DNA of 7,887 bases from the NCBI GenBank assembly GCA_039649115.1, contig JBBWZQ010000383.1, forward strand, positions 1-7,887, read 5' to 3'. The notes under the pieces were generated by a model that ran no database searches, was not told the DNA's origin, and worked only from the letters and a program-made list of their open reading frames with translations. The stretch is from DATEJJ01 sp039649115 (lineage in GTDB: Bacteria > Actinomycetota > Actinomycetes > Mycobacteriales > Micromonosporaceae). Both the position numbers and the translations under genes were made by a program. Below are positions 1 through 7,887 of this stretch, piece after piece (position 1 is the first letter of the stretch; each line of letters begins with the position of its first letter).

Positions 1-1043
1 TCATGGTCTTCGAGCCGCGCGGGGTGGTGGCCGTGCTGACCCCCTGGAACGATCCGGTGGCGGTGTCCTGCGGGCTGCTGGGCGCGGCCCTGGTCACCGG
101 GAACACCGCGATCTACAAGCCGAGCGAGCGCACGCCGGCGACCGGCTGGCTGCTCGGCGACCTGCTCGCGGAGCACCTCCCGGAAGGGGTGCTGGGCGTG
201 CTGTCCGGGGACGGCCAGGTCGGCGCCCGCCTGGTGGAGCAGGGTGTCAACGTGGTCGCCCACGTCGGCTCCACCGCCACCGGCCGGCGCATCGCCCGGC
301 TGGCCGCGCTGACCGGCGCCAAGGTGCTCCTGGAGAACGGCGGCAACGACCCGCTGATCGTGGACGAGGACGTGCCCCCGCGCTGGGCCGCCGCACAGGC
401 CGCGACCGGCGCGTTCGCCAACGCCGGCCAGCTGTGCGTCGCGGTCGAGCGGATCTATGTGCACAAGCGGGTGGCGCCGGCGTTCCTGGCCGAGCTGGCC
501 GCCCGGGCGACCGGGATCCGGGTGGGCAGCGGGCGGTCCGACCGCACCGAGATGGGGCCGCTGGTGGACCGGGACCTGCGGGACCAGGTACACGAGCAGG
601 TCACCGACGCGGTACGGGCGGGAGCCACGGTGCTGGCCGGCGGCCGGATCCCGGACGGGCCCGGCGCCTTCTACCCGGCCACCGTGCTGGCCGACTGCAC
701 CGACCGGATGCGCGTGATGCGCGAGGAGACCTTCGGACCGGTGGCTCCGGTCGCGGTGGTCGGATCGTTCGACGAGGCGGTGGCGCGGGCCGGCGCCGGC
801 GCCGGTGCCGGCGAGTACGGGCTGGCGGCGACGGTACTGACCGGGTCGATGGCACGCGCGCAGCTGGCCTGGCGGGAGCTGCCGGCCGGTACCGTCAAGG
901 TGAACGACGTCTTCGGTGGCGCGCCGGGCGGCGCGGCCCACCCGCGCGGTGCCAGCGGCCAGGGATACGGGTACGGGCCGGAGCTGCTCGACGAGTTCAC
1001 CGCGACCAAGGTGGTGCACGTCGAGGCGCCACCTGACAGCTAG
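1..1043 (+). CDS. Aldehyde dehydrogenase family protein (5' end missing)
   Basis: NAD(P)-dependent oxidation of an aldehyde to the acid; the substrate cannot be told from sequence. The frame is open from base 3, and the Met there is internal: the visible part starts at the PRGVVAVLTPWN block, so roughly the first 100-130 residues of a usual 450-500-residue enzyme lie upstream. Numbering from that Met: PWN with the oxyanion Asn at 16, KPSE cofactor lysine at 39, GSTATG of the Rossmann fold at 89-94, general base Glu111 in LLENGGND, nucleophile Cys145 in AGQLC, and Glu242/Phe244 in EETFGPV. All the catalytic positions expected here are present, so it looks active. The Glu block reads ENGG, not the common ELGG; I recall this from one actinobacterial subgroup but cannot confirm it. 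Residues 261-270 are a Gly-Ala run where most homologues have a few polar residues. The stop TAG (1041-1043) interlocks with that of the convergent gene. Confidence 0.93.
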   Translation, partial: MVFEPRGVVAVLTPWNDPVAVSCGLLGAALVTGNTAIYKPSERTPATGWLLGDLLAEHLPEGVLGVLSGDGQVGARLVEQGVNVVAHVGSTATGRRIARLAALTGAKVLLENGGNDPLIVDEDVPPRWAAAQAATGAFANAGQLCVAVERIYVHKRVAPAFLAELAARATGIRVGSGRSDRTEMGPLVDRDLRDQVHEQVTDAVRAGATVLAGGRIPDGPGAFYPATVLADCTDRMRVMREETFGPVAPVAVVGSFDEAVARAGAGAGAGEYGLAATVLTGSMARAQLAWRELPAGTVKVNDVFGGAPGGAAHPRGASGQGYGYGPELLDEFTATKVVHVEAPPDS

Positions 1044-1456
1044 AAGCGGCGGTCCGGCTCGTACCCCAGCGACTCCCACACCTCGGCGACCGTCTCGAAG
1101 CGCCGGCCCGGGTCCAGCCGCTCCAGCTCCGCGACGAGGCCGTCCGGCGCGTACCCCTCCCGCGCCGCGGCCAGCAGCCGGGAGCGGTCCGCCGGGAACG
1201 CGGAGCGGGGCAGGTAGCGCCCGAACCGGGAACGCTCCTCGCGCTCCTGCGCATCCAGCTCGATCGGCGGCTGCGCGTCCAGCCGCCGGTCCACCGCCGG
1301 CGCGTCCGGCGCGTCCGGCTGGTCGTCGCCGGCCGGCTCCGGCTCGTGCCACTCCTCGGCCCGCCCGCCGGCGCCCGAGCCCTGGAGCTGCCCGCGCACC
1401 TCGTGCTCCATCTCGTCGTCCAGGCGAGGACCGTGCTTGCTGCTTCCTCGATCCAT
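1040..1456 (-). CDS. DUF2795 domain protein, long form
   Basis: A 138-residue soluble, very acidic and charged protein of unknown function. The N-terminus (RGSSKHGPRLDDEM) resembles a block I remember as conserved at the start of actinobacterial DUF2795 proteins. A low-complexity Asp/Pro/Ala linker follows. The last 60 or so residues form the DUF2795 fold: FGRYLPRSAFPADRSRLL, then AAREGYAPDGLVAEL and RFETVAEVWESLG. No signal peptide or membrane segment is visible. I chose ATG 1456 because the homologue-like block begins there; an in-frame GTG at 1486 would add ten residues, and neither start has a strong ribosome site. The gene follows the MarR gene on the same strand after 56 bp, so co-transcription is possible. 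Its TAG stop uses the same CTAG as the dehydrogenase stop on the other strand. The family assignment is fairly sure; the role is unknown. Confidence 0.85.
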   Translation of the reverse strand: MDRGSSKHGPRLDDEMEHEVRGQLQGSGAGGRAEEWHEPEPAGDDQPDAPDAPAVDRRLDAQPPIELDAQEREERSRFGRYLPRSAFPADRSRLLAAAREGYAPDGLVAELERLDPGRRFETVAEVWESLGYEPDRRF

Positions 1457-1512
1457 CCATCGGCGGTACCCGGTCCGACCGCCCACAAACGTGCAACGGC
1501 CCCGCCCCGGGG

Positions 1513-2010
1513 CTACTCCGCGGCGAGGTCCCGGGTGGCGAGGTCCTGGGTGGCGCCGTGGCCGGCTTCGGTGGTGCGGCGGAGGAAGGCGGCCAGCAGT
1601 TCGAGCTGGTTCTCGTCGTACCCGGCGCAGATCTCGTCCATCGCGGAGTTCATCCCCGACAGGAGCCGGTACAGCTCCCGGTTGCGGTCGCGCAGCGCCC
1701 GGACGGTGACCGCGCGGCGGTCGGTCGCGTCGCGCTCGCGGACCACCCAGCCGGCGCGTTCGAGCCGGTCCAGGATGCCGGTCATGGTGGCCGGGTGCAG
1801 GCCGGAACGGCGCGCGACCGCGCTGGGGCTCAGTGGGCCGTGGCGGTTGATGAGGTCGAGGCAGTCCATGTCGACGTCCTTGAGTTCGAGGTGCGCGCCG
1901 ACCTGGCGGTTCAGCATCGACAACTGGCTGCGCAGGCCCCGCAGGGAGTCCTTGATCTCGGTGGTCAGCCGCCGCCGCGCCTTCCCGCTGTCAGATGTTA
2001 CGCGACTCAT
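1513..2010 (-). CDS. MarR-family transcriptional regulator
   Basis: A 165-residue DNA-binding regulator of normal MarR length, expected to act as a dimer. Residues 11-45 form the N-terminal helical region. The winged helix spans about 46-105: LSPSAVARRSGLHPATMTGILDRLERAGWVVRERD-type sequence, with the recognition helix near 72-84 and the wing carrying the family's DxxDRR motif at 94-99. C-terminal helices to about 145 give the dimer interface. Cys50 and Cys128 are the only cysteines; redox sensing is possible but only a guess. The start ATG at 2010 has a GAGAAAG ribosome site about seven bases upstream. The gene is divergent from an NAD(P)-binding oxidoreductase across 74 bp of AT-rich DNA with inverted repeats, the usual arrangement of a MarR repressor controlling itself and its neighbour. 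The C-terminus holds a near-perfect 15-bp tandem duplication (TQDLA/TRDLA). Confidence 0.93.
   Translation of the reverse strand: MSRVTSDSGKARRRLTTEIKDSLRGLRSQLSMLNRQVGAHLELKDVDMDCLDLINRHGPLSPSAVARRSGLHPATMTGILDRLERAGWVVRERDATDRRAVTVRALRDRNRELYRLLSGMNSAMDEICAGYDENQLELLAAFLRRTTEAGHGATQDLATRDLAAE
1522..1551 (-). repeat. 15-bp tandem duplication in the MarR gene 3' end
   Basis: Plus-strand units ggcgaggtcccgggt (1522-1536) and ggcgaggtcctgggt (1537-1551) match at 14 of 15 bases. On the coding strand they give TQDLA and TRDLA near the C-terminus, beyond the last predicted helix, so the duplication is probably tolerated without affecting DNA binding. Confidence 0.85.
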
Positions 2011-2084
2011 ATTGTATCTTTCTCGAACTCATTTAATATGGTTCTCGTATCATACGGCACGTTCGCAGTTGACGGGAGCACATG
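2011..2084. promoter_or_regulatory. Divergent promoter/operator between MarR gene and oxidoreductase
   Basis: From 2005 to 2056 the DNA is only about one third GC by my count, in a window otherwise near 70%. It holds a perfect palindrome CGTAT-C-ATACG (2046-2056), an imperfect 20-bp palindrome with outer arms GAAC (2025-2028) and GTTC (2041-2044), and a spaced inverted pair CATATT (2008-2013)/AATATG (2035-2040). A possible plus-strand promoter is TTGTAT (2012-2017), 16 bp, then TAATAT (2034-2039); TATCAT (2048-2053) is an alternative -10. These overlap the palindromes, so a bound repressor could block transcription. Symmetry and AT content are seen directly; MarR binding is inference. Confidence 0.6.
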
Positions 2085-2723
2085 ATGAGACTCACCATCG
2101 TCGCCGCGACCGGCGGCATCGGCCGGCACCTGGTCGACCAGGCCGTGGCGGCGGGCCACGACGTCACCGCCGTCGCCCGCAACCCGAGGAACCTGCCGGC
2201 GCGGGTACGCGTCGTCACCGCCGACCTCGCGGACCCGGATCCGGCGGTACTCGCGGCCGCCGTGGCCGGCGCCGACGCCGTGCTGTCCGGGCTCGGTCCG
2301 CGCAAGCCGAGATCGGAAGCGGGTATCACCTCGCGCGGCACCCGCGCGATCGTGGCGACGATGCAGGCCACCCAGGTACGGCGCATCGTGGTCGTCAGCG
2401 CGGCGCCGGTGGGTCCCGGGCCCGACCCCGGCGACGGGTTCTTCATGCGGCACTTCGGCAGCCGGCTCGCCCGGGCCATGTACCGCGACCACTACGCCGA
2501 CCTCGCGCTCACCGAGGAGATCCTGCGCGAGAGCGGCCTGGACTGGACCGTGTCCCGGCCACCGCAGCTGACCGACAAACCACTGACGGGCAGCTACCGG
2601 ATCGCGTACGGGAGGAACATCCGCGGCGGCTGGTCGGTGCCGCGGGCCGACGTCGCCCACCACATGCTGCGCGTGCTCGACGAGCCGGAGACCATCAAGC
2701 AGGTCATCGGGATCGCCTCCTGA
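2085..2723 (+). CDS. NAD(P)H-binding oxidoreductase, atypical SDR/NmrA-like
   Basis: A 212-residue single-domain Rossmann protein of the atypical short-chain dehydrogenase group (NmrA / biliverdin-reductase-B-like), probably cytosolic. Features: dinucleotide motif AATGGIG at residues 7-13 (first Gly of the usual GATGxxG replaced by Ala), ARNP after the second strand with Arg32 suggesting NADP preference, TADLAD at 45-50, VVVSA at 102-106, a RPPQLTD segment at 158-164, and the family-typical VPRADVAHHML at 185-195. No YxxxK catalytic pair is visible, as expected for this group, so the reaction (flavin, quinone or other reduction) or a purely sensory role is open. Two adjacent ATGs occur at 2082 and 2085. 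GGGAG (2074-2078) sits six bases before the second and only three before the first, so I take 2085. It is likely controlled by the divergent MarR regulator. Confidence 0.88.
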   Translation: MRLTIVAATGGIGRHLVDQAVAAGHDVTAVARNPRNLPARVRVVTADLADPDPAVLAAAVAGADAVLSGLGPRKPRSEAGITSRGTRAIVATMQATQVRRIVVVSAAPVGPGPDPGDGFFMRHFGSRLARAMYRDHYADLALTEEILRESGLDWTVSRPPQLTDKPLTGSYRIAYGRNIRGGWSVPRADVAHHMLRVLDEPETIKQVIGIAS

Positions 2724-2731
2724 AGAATTTT

Positions 2732-2773
2732 GCCGGGCGCCGGTTAGCGCTCGGCGGCCACGGGTAATGGCCG
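2732..2773 (+). terminator. Tandem stem-loops after the oxidoreductase gene
   Basis: Eight bases after the TGA, GCCGGGCGC (2732-2740) pairs with GCGCTCGGC (2747-2755): nine pairs including one G-U, with a six-base loop. A second hairpin follows: CGGCCA (2755-2760) with TGGCCG (2768-2773), six pairs and a seven-base loop. There is no U-tract, as is common for terminators in high-GC actinobacteria. The two stems share base 2755, so they could compete. Pairing is seen directly; termination is inference. Confidence 0.5.
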
Positions 2774-2991
2774 GTACGTAACGCATGGCAGGCAGCCCGG
2801 TGTGGGACCGCGGCGGGGCACCGCGACGAGGGGCCGGACGATCTGCCACGTTGCCTGCTCGCAGCACGGCTGGTTGTCGCGTTCGGGGGGAACGCGCCGG
2901 CCGGTGGCGAGCCTTGGGGTCGGCGGGCTGGCGTCCGCCGACCCCCTCTATATGGACGTTTCGCCATCTCGCCGGCGGGTAGGGCGCGTCC
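2774..2991. other. Intergenic region upstream of ctaD
   Basis: With the terminator hairpins this completes a 268-bp gap between the oxidoreductase stop and the chosen ctaD start. No reading frame in it shows a convincing start plus family similarity. The only strong structure is the perfect hairpin at 2916-2945. An AT-rich TATATG follows at 2949-2954 and could be the -10 of the ctaD promoter, but no good -35 is visible because that position falls inside the hairpin. Just before the GTG at 2992 is a weak, purine-rich GGGTAGGG ribosome-site candidate. Confidence 0.4.
2916..2945. repeat. Perfect 11-bp inverted repeat upstream of ctaD
   Basis: GGGGTCGGCGG (2916-2926) is exactly complementary to CCGCCGACCCC (2935-2945), with the eight-base loop GCTGGCGT. 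It lies about 46 bp before the chosen ctaD start and 190 bp after the previous gene. It could be a transcription terminator (no U-run), an operator overlapping the ctaD promoter, or a leader structure. The perfect pairing is certain; the role is open. Confidence 0.6.
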
Positions 2992-4942
2992 GTGACGGAA
3001 GGCACTGACGGACCAGCGCGCGACCACACGGGAGCCCGTCCCGTGCGGGTGCCCGACCCGGGCGACTACCGGCGGGAGCAGTACCGCGACGAGGGCATCG
3101 AGCGGGCCGACGCGCGCGAGGCGGGCGGGCGGGACCGGTGGAGCACGGCGGGGACACCGGCCGAGGGCGAACAGGCGGTGACCGTGGGCGGGGTGGCTGT
3201 ACACAATGGACCGATGCCGGTACCGGTTTCGCCGTACCCGGGGCCGGTGCGCCGGCCACCCAGGGGCTCGGCCGTTGCGCGGCTGCTGCGGACCACCGAC
3301 GCGAAGCAGATCGGCCTGATGTACCTGGTCACCGCGTTCGGGTTCTTCATCGCCGGTGGCATCATGGCGATGCTGATGCGCGCCGAACTGGCCCGGCCCG
3401 GGCTGCAGTTCCTCTCGCCCGAGCAGTACAACCAGTTGTTCACCGAGCACGGCACGATCATGCTGCTGCTGTTCGCGACGCCGATCGTGTTCGCGTTCGC
3501 CAACTTCGTCGTGCCGCTGCAGATCGGCGCGCCGGACGTGTCGTTCCCCCGGCTCAACGCGTTCGCCTATTGGCTGTACCTGTTCGGCGGGCTGCTGGTG
3601 GTGGCGGGCTTCCTGACCCCGAGCGGCGCGCCCGACTTCGGCTGGACCGCCTACACGCCGCTGAGCCGGGTCGAGAACACTCCGGCGGTGGGTGCCAACA
3701 TGTGGATCGTCGGGCTGGTCATCTCCGGCGTGGGTACCATTCTCGGCGCGGTCAACATGATCACCACCATCCTGACCCTGCGCGCGCCCGGCATGACCCT
3801 CTTCCGGATGCCCATCTTCACCTGGAACATCCTGGTCACCGCGCTGCTGGTCATCCTGGTGTTCCCGTTGCTGGCCGCGGCGCTGCTGGGCCTGCTGGCC
3901 GACCGGGTACTGAACGCGCACGTGTACGACCCGAACCACGGTGGCCCCTTGCTCTGGCAGCACCTGTTCTGGTTCTTCGGCCATCCGGAGGTGTACATCG
4001 TCGCGCTGCCGTTCTTCGGCATCGTCACCGAGGTCTTCCCGGTCTTCAGCCGCAAGGCGCTGTTCGGCTACAAGGGCATGGTCGCCGCGACGATCGCGAT
4101 CGCGATGTACTCGATGGCGGTGTGGGCGCACCACATGTACGCGACCGGGCAGGTGCTGCTGCCGTTCTTCGCGTTCCTGACGTACCTGATCGCGGTGCCG
4201 ACCGGGATCAAGTTCTTCAACTGGATCGGGACCATGTGGAAGGGTCAGCTGACGTTCGAGACCCCGATGCTGTTCTCCCTCGGCTTCCTGGTGACGTTCC
4301 TGCTCGGCGGGCTGTCCGGGGTGCTGCTGGCGAGCCCGCCGATCGACTTCCACGTCAACGACACGTACTTCGTCGTGGCCCACTTCCACTACGTGCTGTT
4401 CGGCACGATCGTGTTCGCCGTCTTCGCCGGTGTCTACTTCTGGTTCCCGAAGATGACCGGGCGGTTGCTCGACGACCGGCTGGGCCGCGTGCACTTCTGG
4501 CTGACCCTCATCGGATTCCACGGCACCTTCCTGGTGCAGCACTGGCTGGGCAACATGGGCATGCCCCGCCGGTACGCCGACTACCAGCCGCAGGACGGCT
4601 TCACCACGCTGAACACCGTCTCCACCATCGGCGCCTTCGTCCTCGGTACCTCGATGCTGCCGTTCCTGTGGAACGTGTGGAAGTCCTACCGCTTCGGCGT
4701 CCGGGTGCTGGTGGACGACCCGTGGGGGTTCGGCAACTCGCTGGAGTGGGCGACCAGCTGCCCGCCGCCGCTGCGCAACTTCGAGCGGATGCCCCGCATC
4801 CGGTCCGAACGGCCGGCCTTCGACCTCAAGTACGGCACGCACCTGGCGGATCTGGCGCGGCACGCGCACCAGCGCGAGGTACGCCGCGCGCAGGATCTCC
4901 GCGGAAAGGATCTCGGCGGAAAGGATCTCGGCGGGCAGGATC

Positions 4943-4962
<20 letters not shown>
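2992..4962 (+). CDS. ctaD: Cytochrome c oxidase subunit I (aa3 type)
   Basis: Catalytic membrane subunit of heme-copper terminal oxidase: reduces O2 to water and pumps protons. With the GTG at 2992 it has 656 residues; the core with about 12 membrane segments spans roughly 105-565. Low-spin heme ligands are His153 (TEHGTIML) and His466; heme a3 ligand His464 (VVAHFHYVL); CuB ligands His331, His380 and His381; cross-linked Tyr335 and D-channel Glu333 in GHPEVY; D-channel Asp182 in GAPDVSFPRLN; K-channel Lys407 in PTGIK. All key residues are intact. The start is uncertain: homologues begin near ARLLRTTD (residue 96), and ATG 3214 (residue 75) is an alternative. About 84% of third positions in 2992-3213 are G or C, favouring translation. 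The tail ends in four 15-bp repeats and overlaps the convergent Clp gene by 20 bp. No subunit II, III or cytochrome bc1 gene is adjacent, so it may be a second, orphan copy. Confidence 0.96.
4891..4950 (+). repeat. Four 15-bp tandem repeats in the ctaD 3' end
   Basis: Units at 4891-4905, 4906-4920, 4921-4935 and 4936-4950 follow the pattern (c/a)aggatctcggcgga. The two central units differ at one base; the outer ones at a few. Because 15 is a multiple of three they add pentapeptides in frame: QDLRG, KDLGG, KDLGG, QDLSR. The last unit overlaps the final codons and stop of the Clp gene on the other strand. Confidence 0.9.
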
Positions 4963-7450
<2,488 letters not shown>

Positions 7451-7530
7451 GCCGTCCTCATACCCCCGGCCCGGACGCGAAACCTGCGGGGTCGAGATTG
7501 GCGGGCGGTGCGCGGGGTAGCAGAGACGGT
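7451..7530. promoter_or_regulatory. Divergent intergenic region, Clp gene / DUF2795 gene
   Basis: Eighty bases separate the two divergent starts, so both promoters must lie here or inside the genes. On the minus strand a GAGGA ribosome site precedes the Clp ATG. On the plus strand only a weak AGAGACGG precedes ATG 7531. I looked for a CIRCE element, an HspR box (CTTGAGT-type repeat) and a ClgR-like palindrome and saw no full match. The promoter elements themselves cannot be assigned by eye. Confidence 0.4.
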
Positions 7531-7722
7531 ATGGCTGTCAATCCGATTCAACTGCAGAAGCACCTCAGTGGCGTCGACTACCCGGCGAGCAAGAAGGACC
7601 TCGTCCAGCACGCCCGGCAGCGCGGCGCCGACCAGGACGCGCTCCAGACCCTGGAATCGCTGCCCCAGGACCAGTTCAACTCCCCCAACGACGTCTGCGC
7701 AGCCATCGTCGACATGGGCTGA
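7531..7722 (+). CDS. DUF2795 domain protein, short form
   Basis: A 63-residue soluble protein consisting of a single DUF2795 domain and nothing else. Visible blocks are IQLQKHLSGVDYPASKKDLV, HARQRGADQDALQTLESL and QFNSPNDVCAAI, with no signal peptide or membrane segment. The blocks align with the C-terminal domain of the longer DUF2795 protein at 1040-1456 (hydrophobic-L, Y/F-P-A, L, A-R, A, L, L, F, V). The frame is open from a TTG at 7498, but ATG 7531 is preferred since family similarity starts there. It is divergent from the Clp gene and is followed, after nine bases, by the 14-bp repeat array, whose final hairpin could end its transcript. Molecular function is unknown; many actinobacteria carry several such proteins. 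Confidence 0.85.
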   Translation: MAVNPIQLQKHLSGVDYPASKKDLVQHARQRGADQDALQTLESLPQDQFNSPNDVCAAIVDMG

Positions 7723-7731
7723 TCCGTTCAG

Positions 7732-7823
7732 CAGCCCTCAGGCGGCAGTCCTCAGGCCGCAGTCCTCAGGCCGCAGTCCTCAGGCCGAGCCCTCAGGCCG
7801 ACACCTCGGGCCGGCCTGAGGGC
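7732..7823. repeat. 14-bp tandem repeat array with terminal inverted copy
   Basis: Units: 7732-7745, 7746-7759, 7760-7773, 7774-7787 (14 bp each), then shortened or degenerate 7788-7800 and 7801-7813. The consensus is CAGTCCTCAGGCCG; units 2-4 are identical. Each of the first five units has the 7-bp palindrome CCTCAGG. The array ends with an inverted copy, CGGCCTGAGGGC (7812-7823). On the minus strand each CCTCAGG gives a TGA, and because the period is not a multiple of three these fall in all three frames. Confidence 0.9.
7789..7823. terminator. Strong stem-loop, probable bidirectional terminator
   Basis: GCCCTCAGGCCG (7789-7800) is exactly complementary to CGGCCTGAGGGC (7812-7823): twelve pairs, with an eleven-base loop. 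It lies between the end of the short DUF2795 gene and the end of a minus-strand gene, where a shared terminator is expected. There is no U-run on either side. The right arm can also pair over ten bases with repeat units 2-4, so alternative stems are possible. Confidence 0.6.
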
Positions 7824-7887
7824 AGGAGGTCCAGCAGCGACTCCGGTGCGGCCGCGCGGACGTCGGCCAGGACGCCCAGCGGGACCA
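7793..7887 (-). CDS. Unidentified protein, C-terminal 30 residues only
   Basis: On the minus strand a frame runs from the window edge to a TGA at 7795-7793, giving VPLGVLADVRAAAPES, then LLDLLPSGRPEVSA. Nearly every codon ends in G or C (the exceptions are GCA, TCA and the stop), whereas the overlapping frame has many tryptophans, which supports real coding. The fragment looks like amphipathic helix followed by a short tail. I do not recognise the family. The last residues and stop are encoded inside the hairpin and repeat array, which suggests the array formed at or invaded the 3' end of this gene. Confidence 0.6.
   Translation of the reverse strand, partial: VPLGVLADVRAAAPESLLDLLPSGRPEVSA

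Noticed and set aside
1499..1513. Short stem-loop GCCCC/GGGGC at the MarR stop codon
   Set aside because: Only five G-C pairs with a five-base loop and no U-run; easily found by chance at this GC content, so not listed as a terminator.
2007..3029. 340-residue minus-strand frame over the oxidoreductase and the ctaD upstream region
   Set aside because: Antisense of the oxidoreductase; it would also run through the AT-rich operator and the hairpins, and has no domain signal.
2704..4869. 721-residue open frame on the minus strand antisense to ctaD
   Set aside because: Composition is rich in His, Gln, Glu, Arg and Gly without any fold signal, a typical antisense product of a GC-biased gene; ctaD on the plus strand is unmistakable.
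7732..7823. Possible CRISPR array
   Set aside because: Units are 14 bp and directly adjacent with no spacers, so this is a simple tandem repeat.

Overview
The window is very GC-rich with a strong third-position G/C preference. It carries actinobacterial protein families: a CtaD-type cytochrome oxidase subunit I, a ClpC-like unfoldase and two DUF2795 proteins. I infer a high-GC actinobacterium, possibly Micromonosporaceae, but the family-level placement is from memory of homologues and untested.

Layout: (1) 1-1043 (+), the C-terminal three quarters of an aldehyde dehydrogenase whose N-terminus lies outside the window. (2) 1040-1456 (-), a 138-residue DUF2795 protein that shares its stop tetranucleotide with the dehydrogenase. 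(3) 1513-2010 (-), a MarR-family regulator, divergent from (4) 2085-2723 (+), a small NAD(P)-binding oxidoreductase. An AT-rich operator-like island separates (3) and (4). (5) 2724-2991, a gap holding three stem-loops and no gene I can support. (6) 2992-4962 (+), cytochrome c oxidase subunit I with all heme and copper ligands, an unusual N-terminal extension and a repetitive C-terminal tail. No other oxidase gene is in the window. (7) 4943-7450 (-), a two-ATPase-domain Clp chaperone with an intact ClpP-docking tripeptide, overlapping ctaD tail to tail. (8) 7531-7722 (+), a 63-residue DUF2795 protein divergent from the Clp gene. (9) 7732-7823, an array of 14-bp repeats ending in an inverted copy. 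The 3' end of an unidentified minus-strand gene (7793-7887) runs into it.

The genes do not form one pathway. The best-supported functional unit is the MarR/oxidoreductase pair, which looks like an autoregulated stress or xenobiotic-response module. The Clp gene and the small DUF2795 gene share an 80-bp divergent promoter region and may be co-regulated, which is inference. I found no mobile element, CRISPR array, tRNA, rRNA or clear phage gene. The most unusual structures are the repeat array at the right end and the 15-bp tandem duplications at the 3' ends of two unrelated genes.
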